Shown in pieces: positions 55,520-63,916 of a stretch of DNA of 64,000 nucleotides (positions within the stretch are counted from its first letter, which is position 1; every line of letters begins with the position of its first letter). This DNA is from Azospirillum brasilense. GTDB taxonomy: Bacteria; Pseudomonadota; Alphaproteobacteria; Azospirillales; Azospirillaceae. The notes under the pieces are model-generated. The model saw nothing but the letters and a program-made list of their open reading frames with translations, did not search any database and had not been told where the DNA came from. The position numbers were made by a program, and so were the translations under genes. The stretch covers positions 372,001 to 436,000 of the forward strand of contig NZ_VITH01000004.1 in NCBI RefSeq assembly GCF_007827815.1, written 5' to 3'.

Positions 55520-57226
55520 TCAGCCGGGGGAGTCGCCCGCCCGCGCCCTCGGCAGGTAGAGCGTCACGGTGGTGCCGGCCCCGACCGTGCTGGTCACCGT
55601 GACCGTCCCGCCCGACTGCCGGGCAAAGCCGAAGACCTGGCTGAGTCCCAGCCCGGTGCCCTTGCCCTCCGGCTTGGTGGTGAAGAAGGGTTCGAAGATC
55701 CGGCGCAGATGCTCCGGCGGGACGCCGGTCCCGGTGTCGCGGACGGCCAGTGCCACGAAATCGCCGGTCAGCCCGGTGTCGTCGCCCCGCCGCCCCGGCA
55801 GGCCGCGGTTCTCCGCCAGGATGGTCAGCGTGCCGCCGTCCGGCATGGCGTCGCGGGCGTTCACCGCCAGATTGAGCAGCGCCACCTCCATGGCCTCGGG
55901 ATCGGCCAGGATGGACCAGAGATCGTCCGGAACGATCAGGGCGGTGTCCACCGCGCTGCCGGCGGAGCGCGCCAGCAGGGCCTCCAGCGACGCCTTGCGG
56001 TCCTGGAGGCGGAAGGGCACCGGCTCGTAGACGCTGCGCCGGCCGAAGGCGGCCATCTGCCGCATCAGCGCCTGCCCGCGCGTCACCGCCCCCTCGATCT
56101 CGGGCAGCACGCGGGCGATGCGCTCCGGATCGTTGGGGCGGCTGCGGATGGCGGCGATGCCGCTCTTCACGACGGTCAGCAGGTTGGCGATGTCGTGGGC
56201 GACGCCGCCGGTCATCCGGCCCAGGGCCTCCAGCCGCAGGCTTTCCTCCCGCGCCGTCTCCTGGCGGCGGCGCAGCCGCAACTCGCGGGCGAGAAGCCAC
56301 AGGAAGGCGCCGGCCAGCGTCAGGCTGGCCAGCGCCCCCACCCCGACCAGCCAGACCGCGTTGGAGACCGGCGCCCGGTAGACGTCCTGCGGGATGGCGA
56401 AATGGACCGACCACCCATAGTCGGGCAGCGTGCGGAAGGCGACCACCGTCGGAGCGCCCTCCAGGGTCATTCCGTCGTAAACGCCGCTGTCGGCGGTGCG
56501 GCGGGCGCGAAGCGCGTTTTCACTGGCGTGGCGCCCGATCATGTCCGGCTCACCGCCGGCCCGTGCCACCAGACGTCCCTCGGCGTCGATGACCGCGGCG
56601 ATCCAGCCCGGCGGCAGGCGGTTGCCAAACAGCAGGCTCTGGAAGCCCTCCGGCATCACCACCGCCGACAGGACGGCGACCGGCGCGCCGTTGCGCGTCA
56701 CCGGAACGCGGATGGGGAAGGCGTAGGCGCCGCGCGGGCCGCGCAGGATCGTGCCGACCGCCGGCTTGCCCGTCTCCACCACGCGCCGGTGGCTGTCGAT
56801 GTCCAGCACCCTGCCCCGGACACCGCCGACCAGGAAGGGGGCGTCGACCAGCCGATTCCCTTCGACGTCGCTGAGGACGATGGTCGACCATAGGGGAAGC
56901 GCGCCCTGCACCCGCTCGGCGTATTCGAAGAAGGTCACGGCATCGACGTCGCGGCCCGTGGCCAGACCGTCCAGCAGGGGCGACGCCGCCACCGCCTTCA
57001 GCGCGTCGATCTGCGCCGACAGCTCCCGGTCCACCAGGGCCGACAGCCGGTCCACCAGCGCTACGGCGTTGGCCTCCATCGCGCTCTGCTGCCCGCGCAG
57101 CCACGCGCCGCCCAGACCTGCGGACAGGACAACCAGCGGCAGCAGCGCGGCCAACACGAGAAGGACCAGCGGACGGTGGTGGATCTTCGACGGCAAACGG
57201 GTCTTCCGGAACGGCGGGGCCTGCAC
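55520..57226 (-). CDS. Sensor histidine kinase, Cache-like periplasmic domain
   Basis: A 568-residue kinase from GTG 57226, which has GGGGAG nine bases upstream; the longer ATG start at 57319 adds residues with poor third-position GC. A transmembrane helix follows at about 19-40, then a double-Cache-like sensor (TIVLSDVEGNRLVDAPFL, VIDAEGRLVARAG), a second helix near 290-312, the H-box RMTGGVAHDIANLLTVV (His near 340) and the HATPase domain with GKGTGLGLSQVFGFARQSGG. No PAS or receiver. No adjacent response regulator. It is divergent from the repeat-protein gene. Confidence 0.9.
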   Translation of the reverse strand: MQAPPFRKTRLPSKIHHRPLVLLVLAALLPLVVLSAGLGGAWLRGQQSAMEANAVALVDRLSALVDRELSAQIDALKAVAASPLLDGLATGRDVDAVTFFEYAERVQGALPLWSTIVLSDVEGNRLVDAPFLVGGVRGRVLDIDSHRRVVETGKPAVGTILRGPRGAYAFPIRVPVTRNGAPVAVLSAVVMPEGFQSLLFGNRLPPGWIAAVIDAEGRLVARAGGEPDMIGRHASENALRARRTADSGVYDGMTLEGAPTVVAFRTLPDYGWSVHFAIPQDVYRAPVSNAVWLVGVGALASLTLAGAFLWLLARELRLRRRQETAREESLRLEALGRMTGGVAHDIANLLTVVKSGIAAIRSRPNDPERIARVLPEIEGAVTRGQALMRQMAAFGRRSVYEPVPFRLQDRKASLEALLARSAGSAVDTALIVPDDLWSILADPEAMEVALLNLAVNARDAMPDGGTLTILAENRGLPGRRGDDTGLTGDFVALAVRDTGTGVPPEHLRRIFEPFFTTKPEGKGTGLGLSQVFGFARQSGGTVTVTSTVGAGTTVTLYLPRARAGDSPG

Positions 57227-57482
57227 TGTAGCACGCTCCCCCTCCACAGGAAGCGGGCGATCCGGTTCGGAAGGGTCAGGCACCCCGCATTTACCAAAGG
57301 TTGCGCAACGAGAGTCCATCGACCCAGGGTACCTCCTCCCGGGAGAGATACGGAGAAATATTTCCCGGCCGCCGCGCAGGAGTCGCGGCCGGGGCGCGTC
57401 CAATCCGACATCCGCAACCCGACCCGTACAAGCCGAACTCCGCCTGCACGGCGCGGAACGGCGCGGGACGAAGGAGACCGCC

Positions 57483-58139
57483 ATGTCCATTTCGAGCGTG
57501 ACGTCATCGGCCGCGTCCGGCATCGCCCAGCAGAGGCCCACCGGACCGGGCAAGGAGGTGCGCGAGGGCCTGCACCAGTTGAAGGACGCCGTCACATCCG
57601 GCGACCTCGATTCGATTCAGAGCGCCTACGAGTCCCTGTCCAAGCTGCAAAGCGGGAGCGGTTCGGCGTCCGACGCCAACTCCCCCCTTACCAAGATGCT
57701 GACCGCCGTGGGCGAAGCGCTGCAGACCGGCGACGTCACCCAGGTCCAGCAGGCCTTCGCGGCGAACGGCCCGAAGGGCGCCGGTGGACAGGGCGGCGCG
57801 GGCGGCCCGCCTCCGGGCCCGCCGCCGGGCGGTGCCGGTGGCCCGCCGGACGCGATGAAGGACGCCATGGGCAGCCTGTCGCAGTCGCTGCAATCGGGCG
57901 ACCTGCCGGGAGCGCAGGACTCCGTCTCGTCGCTGCTGTCCTTTCTAAAGGAGGCGTCGGACGGCGGCTCATCGTCCTCCTCGTCGACATCCTCCTCCTC
58001 GACATCGGTCGCCGAGCTGTTCAAGACGGCTTTGCAAAGCATGAACAGCGCGCTTCAGTCGGGCGACCTGACCGGCGCGCAGAAGACCTTCTCGTCCCTG
58101 GCGCCGCGCGGCTCGCAGGGCGTCGACCTGTTGGCCTGA
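57483..58139 (+). CDS. Repeat protein with SGDL motifs, unknown function
   Basis: A 218-residue protein without signal peptide. Four copies of a 20-residue helical motif occur: LKDAVTSGDLDSIQSAYESL, LQTGDVTQVQQAF, LSQSLQSGDLPGAQDSVSSL and MNSALQSGDLTGAQKTFSSL. Between the second and third copies lies a Gly/Pro-rich stretch (PPPGPPPGGAGGPP) and between the third and fourth a run of serines. A good AAGGAG site precedes the ATG at six bases. Such repeats occur in uncharacterised proteins of proteobacteria; no function can be assigned. Confidence 0.8.
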   Translation: MSISSVTSSAASGIAQQRPTGPGKEVREGLHQLKDAVTSGDLDSIQSAYESLSKLQSGSGSASDANSPLTKMLTAVGEALQTGDVTQVQQAFAANGPKGAGGQGGAGGPPPGPPPGGAGGPPDAMKDAMGSLSQSLQSGDLPGAQDSVSSLLSFLKEASDGGSSSSSSTSSSSTSVAELFKTALQSMNSALQSGDLTGAQKTFSSLAPRGSQGVDLLA

Positions 58140-58489
58140 GTTGCCGCGGAGCGCCGGGCGCCCGTTCCCCACGATGGCGGGGCGCGGCGTCCGGTGCGGC
58201 CCCAGAATGACCGCCTTCCGGATCCGACCGTCAAAAGTGGTGGTGATTACCTCCTTCGATGCTGAAGATCCAAAAATTTTAGGAGAAATTCAGAAGTAAA
58301 TCTTTGACACACCCACCCCACCTACCCCTTTATTTCCAGCAGAAATCCCGCAGGTTGCCAATCTGTAAGAAAATAAATCCTGACCATTAACTGCGATTTA
58401 ACCATGCAAAGGTTATTCGGAACACAGGCGAAACGATAGCGGACTTTTGGTTCCGACTGCTTTCCCGCCCGATGGGAGCCTGTGACACG
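58140..58489. other. 350-bp AT-rich upstream region of the hybrid kinase
   Basis: No supported gene. The stretch 58255-58420 is notably AT-rich for this window and contains the CtrA-type box listed separately. A TTTGACAC at about 58303-58310 could be a -35 element. It is the probable promoter region of the hybrid kinase. Confidence 0.55.
58387..58403. promoter_or_regulatory. Putative CtrA binding site
   Basis: TTAACTGCGATTTAACC, followed by ATG, fits TTAA-N7-TTAACCAT without a mismatch in the conserved bases. It lies 87 bases upstream of the hybrid kinase ATG at 58490. CtrA regulation is inferred from sequence only. Confidence 0.65.
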
Positions 58490-61462
58490 ATGACCTTGCT
58501 GGCCCGCCTTTTCCTGCTGGTGCTTCTGGCCGTCCTGCCGGCCCTGGGCATCCAGGCCTACAGCGTGTTCCAGTTCCGTGCGGAGCGTGCCGAGGAAGTC
58601 GCCGCCCAGGCCGAGCGGCTGCTGCATCTGGTCGAGGGGGAACAGGCCCGGATCGTCGACGGCGCCCGTCTGATGGTCACCTCCATCGCGGAATCGGCCA
58701 CCCTGCGGTCCGGCGACTACGCGCAATGCCAGGCCCACCTGATCCGGCTCGCCCAGCGCGCGCCCGAATACCGCAACCTGTCCGTCCTCGACCGCGACGG
58801 CACCCTCCTGTGCAGCGCCACGCCCGACCGCGCGTCGGCCGCCTCCGGCCTCGCCAACGCCCAGCGCCCCTATGTCCGCCGCGCGCTGGAGGAGGGCCGC
58901 TTCGTCGTCGGCGAATGGACGACCCCCGGCCCGGCGGCGGAGCCCGGCACCGCCATGCTGCCCTTCGCGGTCCCCTTCCGCGACGAAGCCGGCACGGTCA
59001 CCGGGGTGGTGACGCTCGGCCTCGACCTGCCCTGGCTGGCCACCAACTTCGCCGCGCGCCCCCTGCCCGAGAACGCCAGCCTGCTGGTCACCGACCGCAA
59101 CGGCACCATCCTGGTCAAGCTGCCCAACGGCATCGCCCAGCGCGGCGAGCGCGTGCCGCGGCCCTATCTGGACCTGCTCAACGAGAACCGCGGCGGCGTC
59201 ACCACCCTGCCGGGGATGGACGGGGTGGCGCGGGTGCTGGCCTATTCGCCGTCCCGCCAGGGCACGCGCGACCTCTTCATCAGCGTCGGGCTCGACCACA
59301 CCGCCGTGGCCGGCACCATCGACCGCGCCACCCGCCAGGGCCTGCTGATGACACTGACCGGCCTGCTGGTCGCCATCCTGGCCGCCTGGATCGGCGGCAC
59401 CCTGTTCATCCGCCGTCCGGTCGAGGCGCTGATCCGCGCCACCCAGGGGTGGAGCGCCGGCAACTCCAGCGCGCGGGCCGGTCTGGTCGACCGAAAGTCG
59501 GAGATCGGCCAGCTCGGCCGCGCCTTCGACGCCATGGCCGAGACGCTGGAGGCCCGCGAGCGCGCGCTGCGCGGCTCGGAGGAGCATCTGCGCGCCGTTC
59601 TGGACGCCCTGCCGACCTTCGTCGGCGTGCTGAGCCCGGACGGCGACGTTCTTCAGGTCAACCAGACCGCCGTCCAGGCGTCCGGCCTGCCGGTCGAGCA
59701 GATCGTCGGCCATCCCTTCCACGAGGCCTGCCGGCGCGCCTTCGCCGGCGCCGCGGGCGACCGCCTGCGCGTGGCGGTGGAGCGCGCCGCCCACGGCGAC
59801 TCCGCGCGCTTCGACGCGCCGGTGCGCATCGCCGGGGACCGTGCGGCGATCATGGAGATGCGGGTCACCCCGATGCGCGGCCCCGACGGGCGGATCACCC
59901 ACCTGATCGTCTCGGGCATCGACATCACCGAGCGCAAATCCACCGAGGAGGCGCTGCGCGTCGCCAACGAGCGTTTCCGCACGGCGCTGCGCAACTCCGG
60001 CGTCGTGGTGTTCAACCAGGACTGCGCCCTGCGCTACACCTGGATGCACAACCCGGCGCTCGGCTTCACGGCGGAGCACGTCGTGGGCAAGACCGATGCC
60101 GAGGTGTTCGAGGACGCCGACGACGCCGAGGCCCTGACCGCCATCAAGCGCCGGGCGCTGGAGACCGGCGAGGGCGTGCGCGAGGAGGTCCGCATCCGCC
60201 GCGCCGGGCAGGACCATTTCTACGACATGACCATCGACCCGCTGCGCGGCCCCGACGGCGCGCTGGCCGGCATCACCTGCGCCGCCGTCGACGTGACCGG
60301 CCGCAAGCAGGCCGAGGCCGACCTGCGCCGCGCGCGGGAGGCGGCCGAGCACGCCGCCGCCGGCAAGTCCAAGTTCCTGGCCGTCGCCAGCCACGACCTG
60401 CGCCAGCCCGTGCAGTCGCTCTACCTCTTCGCCGCCGCGCTGGGCGACCGCCTGCAGGGCCATCCCAGCCTGCCGCTGCTCGACAACATGCGTCAGGCGC
60501 TGGACACGCTGAAGGGCCTGCTCGACGGTCTGCTCGACATGTCGCGGCTGGAGTCCGGCAAGATCGCCGCCAACCCGGCGGAGGTCCGCCTGGGCCAGGT
60601 GCTGGGCCGTCTGGTCGCCGAATACGCGCCGCGCGCCGCCCAGAAGGGGCTGGAGCTGCGCGCCGTGCCGACGCGGGCCTGGGTGCGCACCGACCCGTCG
60701 CATCTGGAGCGCATCCTGCGCAATCTCATCGAGAACGCGCTGCGCTACACCCGCCAGGGCCGCATCCTGATCGGCTGCCGCCGCAGCGGCCCCGACCGTC
60801 TGCGCGTCGAGGTGTGGGACAGCGGCGTCGGCATCCCCGCCGACCGGCTGGAGGACATCTTCGAGGAGTTCACCCAGATCCAGGGCAGCGGCGACCGCGG
60901 GCTGGGCCTCGGCCTCGCCATCGTCAAGCGCCTGTCGAAGCTGCTCGACCACCGCGTCCGCGTGCGCTCGAAGGAGGGGATCGGCTCCGTCTTCTCGGTG
61001 GAGATGCCGCGGGTCGTCGTGGAAAAGCCCCGCGCCGCCGTGCCGCCGCCCGCCATGGACCTCTTCCGGCAGGCCGCCAACGACTGCGCGACCAAGGGGA
61101 TGGTGCTGGTCATCGACGACGAGGCGATCATCCTGCTCGGCCTGAAGGCGATGCTGGAGGGCTGGGGCTACAGCGTGCTGACCGCGCGGTCGGGCGACCA
61201 GGCGCTGGAGCGGCTGCGCGCCGACGGTCGGCGTCCGCAGATCGTGCTGGCCGACTATCAGCTCCAGCAGGGGCGGACCGGGCCGGAGGCCTTGGCTGCG
61301 GTGCAGGGTCTGGTCGGCAAGGACGTGCCCGGCATCATCCTGACCGGCGACACCGCCCCGGAACGGCTGGACGAGGCCCGCCGCAACGGTTTCAGCATCC
61401 TGCACAAGCCGGTCTTCCCCAACGACCTGCGCAAGATGATGGCGAACGCCGGGGCGGCGTAA
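58490..61462 (+). CDS. Hybrid sensor histidine kinase / response regulator
   Basis: A 990-residue protein. A transmembrane helix at the N-terminus (LFLLVLLAVLPALGIQAYSV) is followed by a Cache-like sensor (LSVLDRDGTLLCSATPD, LLVTDRNGTILVKLPNG), a second helix (LTGLLVAILAAWIGGTLFI), HAMP, two PAS domains, the H-box FLAVASHDLRQPVQSLYLF (His635), the HATPase domain with GDRGLGLGLAIVKRLSK, and a C-terminal receiver with VLVIDDEAIILLGLKAMLEG and phosphoacceptor Asp922 in LADYQL. ATG 58490 begins the hydrophobic segment; an ATG at 58472 is in frame. A CtrA-type box lies upstream. No phosphotransfer partner is visible. Confidence 0.92.
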   Translation: MTLLARLFLLVLLAVLPALGIQAYSVFQFRAERAEEVAAQAERLLHLVEGEQARIVDGARLMVTSIAESATLRSGDYAQCQAHLIRLAQRAPEYRNLSVLDRDGTLLCSATPDRASAASGLANAQRPYVRRALEEGRFVVGEWTTPGPAAEPGTAMLPFAVPFRDEAGTVTGVVTLGLDLPWLATNFAARPLPENASLLVTDRNGTILVKLPNGIAQRGERVPRPYLDLLNENRGGVTTLPGMDGVARVLAYSPSRQGTRDLFISVGLDHTAVAGTIDRATRQGLLMTLTGLLVAILAAWIGGTLFIRRPVEALIRATQGWSAGNSSARAGLVDRKSEIGQLGRAFDAMAETLEARERALRGSEEHLRAVLDALPTFVGVLSPDGDVLQVNQTAVQASGLPVEQIVGHPFHEACRRAFAGAAGDRLRVAVERAAHGDSARFDAPVRIAGDRAAIMEMRVTPMRGPDGRITHLIVSGIDITERKSTEEALRVANERFRTALRNSGVVVFNQDCALRYTWMHNPALGFTAEHVVGKTDAEVFEDADDAEALTAIKRRALETGEGVREEVRIRRAGQDHFYDMTIDPLRGPDGALAGITCAAVDVTGRKQAEADLRRAREAAEHAAAGKSKFLAVASHDLRQPVQSLYLFAAALGDRLQGHPSLPLLDNMRQALDTLKGLLDGLLDMSRLESGKIAANPAEVRLGQVLGRLVAEYAPRAAQKGLELRAVPTRAWVRTDPSHLERILRNLIENALRYTRQGRILIGCRRSGPDRLRVEVWDSGVGIPADRLEDIFEEFTQIQGSGDRGLGLGLAIVKRLSKLLDHRVRVRSKEGIGSVFSVEMPRVVVEKPRAAVPPPAMDLFRQAANDCATKGMVLVIDDEAIILLGLKAMLEGWGYSVLTARSGDQALERLRADGRRPQIVLADYQLQQGRTGPEALAAVQGLVGKDVPGIILTGDTAPERLDEARRNGFSILHKPVFPNDLRKMMANAGAA

Positions 61463-61505
61463 ACGGCCCGAGGCGGCGCAGACGCAAGGAAAGCGTGCGG
61501 CGGCG

Positions 61506-61760
61506 TCAGCGCCGCCGCACGATCCTCCGCCACAGCGGTACCGGGCGCTCCTCCTCGGCCTTCTCGGCCAGCCACTGGTCGGCCAGTTCGCGCACCTGCC
61601 AGCCGCCCAGGTAGCGGTCGCAGTCGATGGCGCTGTACAGCCGCACCTTGTCCCGGCCGAGTCGTTCGAAATAGTCCAGCGTCCGCTGGCGGTCCGTCGC
61701 GGTCATCGGCGGGTTCGCCAGCGGGTTCAGCGGCGGCTTCATCGGGTCCATGGAGCGCAT
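61506..61760 (-). CDS. Small hypothetical protein
   Basis: An 84-residue protein from ATG 61760 (GGGGAGG eight bases upstream). The sequence is basic, with an amphipathic segment (TLDYFERLGRDKVRLYSAID) and ends RIVRRR. It is convergent with the hybrid kinase. No signal peptide. No family recognised; a nucleic-acid or membrane-surface role would be a guess. The 278-base gap from 61761 to 62038 holds the divergent promoters and no other gene. Confidence 0.65.
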   Translation of the reverse strand: MRSMDPMKPPLNPLANPPMTATDRQRTLDYFERLGRDKVRLYSAIDCDRYLGGWQVRELADQWLAEKAEEERPVPLWRRIVRRR

Positions 61761-62038
61761 CGGTCCGGCCTCCCCTCTGTGGTGCCCAAAAGAACGGCAT
61801 ACACCCGTCGCACTTTGTTCAGTTGGTATATGGATTGGGCACGCAAGCATCCCAATTAGCCTTTGGTTGCAAGAGCTTCCCCCGCGCCTTCCAACGAAGG
61901 TCAGGCTTGCGCCGCCGCATCGGCCCGTCTCTTCCCACCCGCCCCGCACGCGTGCACAATGCGGCACACGGATGCGTGGGCGGCGGTCTGCCGCCCGGCG
62001 CGATCAAAAGACACCTTCAGAACCGGGAGCGGGGGATC

Positions 62039-62989
62039 ATGAGGAAGACGTCGTGGATGGCCGGAGCCCTGGCGGCGGCCGTCGCCGGGCTGTGCGCGGT
62101 TTCGGCCTCGGCGCAGACCAAGGTGACCGTGGCGATGAGCGGCTGGACCGGCTTCGCACCGATCACGCTGGCCAAGGAAACCGGCATCTTCAAGAAGAAC
62201 GGCATTGAGGTCGAGATCAAGAAGATGCCGACGTCCAACCGCCACCAGGCGATGGCGGCGGGCGAGGTGCAGGCGATCACCACCACGGTGGACACGCACC
62301 TGCTCTACGCCTCCTCCGGCGTGGACGTGACGCAGGTGCTGGTGCTCGACAGCTCGCACGGCGGCGACGGCATCGTCGTGCGCGACGCGATCAACGGCCT
62401 CGCCGACCTGAAGGGCAAGCAGGTGGCCGTGCAGTACGGCGGCGTGCCGCAGTTCTGGCTGGCCTATGTGCTGAAGAAGAACGGGTTGTCGATCGGCGAG
62501 GTGCAGACCGTCAACCTCCAGCCGTCCGACGCCGCCAACGCCTTCGTCGCCGGCCAGTTCGACGCCGCCGTGACCTATGAGCCTTACCTGTCCAAGGTGC
62601 GCGAGGCCAACGGCAAGATCATCGTCACGTCGGACCAGACGCCGGGCGTCATCATCGACACGCTGGCCTTCCAGCCCGACTACATCCAGAAGAACCCGAA
62701 GGTCGTGAAGGCCTTCGTCGACAGCTGGTTCGAGGCGCTGGACGAGATCAAGAAGGACGAGAAGAAGGCCTTCGAGATCATGGCCCGCGACGTCAACCAG
62801 ACGCCGGAGCAGTTCGCCTCCTCCGCGAAGACCGTGCTCTGGTACGACAAGGCCGGCAACATCGAGTATCTGACCAAGACCATGCCGACCTTCATCAAGG
62901 AGGTCCAGGACGTGATGCTGGAGGCCAAGCTGATCCGCAAGGCCCCGCCGAGCCTGGACAGCATGACCGACACGTCCTTCGTTAAGTAA
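62039..62989 (+). CDS. ABC transporter substrate-binding protein, NitT/TauT (SsuA-like) family
   Basis: A 316-residue periplasmic protein with a signal peptide (ending SASA|QTKVTV). The mature N-terminus VAMSGWTGFAPITLAKETGI is typical of the taurine/nitrate/thiamine-precursor class of binding proteins, as are AGEVQAITTTVDTHL and LAFQPDYIQKNPKVVK. It begins an importer operon: the permease follows at 63119 and the ATPase at 63917. An 87-bp palindromic repeat lies between this gene and the permease gene. Ligand unknown; nitrate, sulphonates or pyrimidine precursors are typical of the class. Confidence 0.94.
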   Translation: MRKTSWMAGALAAAVAGLCAVSASAQTKVTVAMSGWTGFAPITLAKETGIFKKNGIEVEIKKMPTSNRHQAMAAGEVQAITTTVDTHLLYASSGVDVTQVLVLDSSHGGDGIVVRDAINGLADLKGKQVAVQYGGVPQFWLAYVLKKNGLSIGEVQTVNLQPSDAANAFVAGQFDAAVTYEPYLSKVREANGKIIVTSDQTPGVIIDTLAFQPDYIQKNPKVVKAFVDSWFEALDEIKKDEKKAFEIMARDVNQTPEQFASSAKTVLWYDKAGNIEYLTKTMPTFIKEVQDVMLEAKLIRKAPPSLDSMTDTSFVK

Positions 62990-62995
62990 GTTCCT

Positions 62996-63082
62996 GCCCC
63001 CTCCCCAGCCCTCCCCCGCTTCGCGGGAGAGGGGGTTGAGTTCCCTCCCTCGCCGAAGGCGGGGGAGGGTTAGGGAGGGGGC
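62996..63082. repeat. 87-bp palindromic interspersed repeat, copy 2 (inside the ABC operon)
   Basis: Nearly the same as the element at 17400-17485: same ends, same internal hairpins, a few substitutions and one indel. It lies seven bases after the binding-protein stop and 36 before the permease start, on the transcript of the operon. Confidence 0.92.
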
Positions 63083-63118
63083 ACCGCCTTCCAAACCCGA
63101 CAACGGTCCGCCAATCCC

Positions 63119-63907
63119 ATGTCCCCCCTCTTCACTCCGCTGAAGCCGGTCGCTCCGGCGCTGCGCACGGTGCTGGGCATCGCCTGCTTCGTGCTGTTCT
63201 TCCTGGGCTGGGGCATCGCCACCTACGGCGGCTTCGTGAAGCCGCTGTTCCTGGCCTCGCCCGGCGACACGCTGACGGCGGGCATCGCGCTGTTCCGGGA
63301 GTTCGGCTTCGCCGAGGACATCGCCGTCACGGTCTGGCGCGTCTTCGCCGGCTTCGTCATGGCCGCCGCCCTGGCGGTGCCGCTGGGCATCCTGATGGGG
63401 GCCTTCAAGCCGGTGGAGGCCTTCTTTGAGGCCTTCGTGTCCTTCGCCCGCTACCTGCCGGCCTCGGCCTTCATCCCGCTGCTGATCCTGTGGGCGGGCG
63501 TGGGCGAGCTTCAGAAGATCCTGGTCATCTTCATCGGCTCCGTCTTCCAGCTCATCATCATGGTGACGGTCATCGTGTCGGGCATCCGCAGCGATCTGGT
63601 GGAGGCCGCCTACACGCTGGGCGCCAAGCGCGACGGCGTGGTGCTGCGCGTCCTGCTGCCCGCCGCCTCGCCGCAGATCTTCGAGGCGCTGCGCCTCGTG
63701 CTCGGCTGGGCCTGGACCTACGTGATCGTGGCGGAGCTGGTGGGCGCGTCGCGCGGCATCGGCCACATGATCATCGACGCCCAGCGCTTCCTCGACACCG
63801 GGCAGATGATCTTCGGCATCTTCATCATCGGCGTGATCGGCCTGATCACCGACCTGCTGTTCCGGGCGCTCAACGCCCGTCTCTTCCCGTGGGCCAAAGG
63901 ACGATAA
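63119..63907 (+). CDS. ABC transporter permease, NitT/TauT (SsuC/TauC-like) family
   Basis: A 262-residue inner-membrane protein with six transmembrane helices. The cytoplasmic EAA-like loop reads EAAYTLGAKRDGVVLRVLLP (EAAxxxG...), the coupling helix to the ATPase. FARYLPASAFIPLLILWAGVG is typical of this branch. It follows the binding protein after a repeat and precedes the ATPase by nine bases. It forms the channel of the importer together with a second copy of itself. Confidence 0.94.
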   Translation: MSPLFTPLKPVAPALRTVLGIACFVLFFLGWGIATYGGFVKPLFLASPGDTLTAGIALFREFGFAEDIAVTVWRVFAGFVMAAALAVPLGILMGAFKPVEAFFEAFVSFARYLPASAFIPLLILWAGVGELQKILVIFIGSVFQLIIMVTVIVSGIRSDLVEAAYTLGAKRDGVVLRVLLPAASPQIFEALRLVLGWAWTYVIVAELVGASRGIGHMIIDAQRFLDTGQMIFGIFIIGVIGLITDLLFRALNARLFPWAKGR

Positions 63908-63916
63908 GCGCCGGCC

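Noticed and set aside
58322..61405. Minus-strand frame of about 1,000 codons opposite the hybrid kinase
   Set aside because: Antisense shadow with the same biased composition; the plus strand has H-box, HATPase and receiver motifs.
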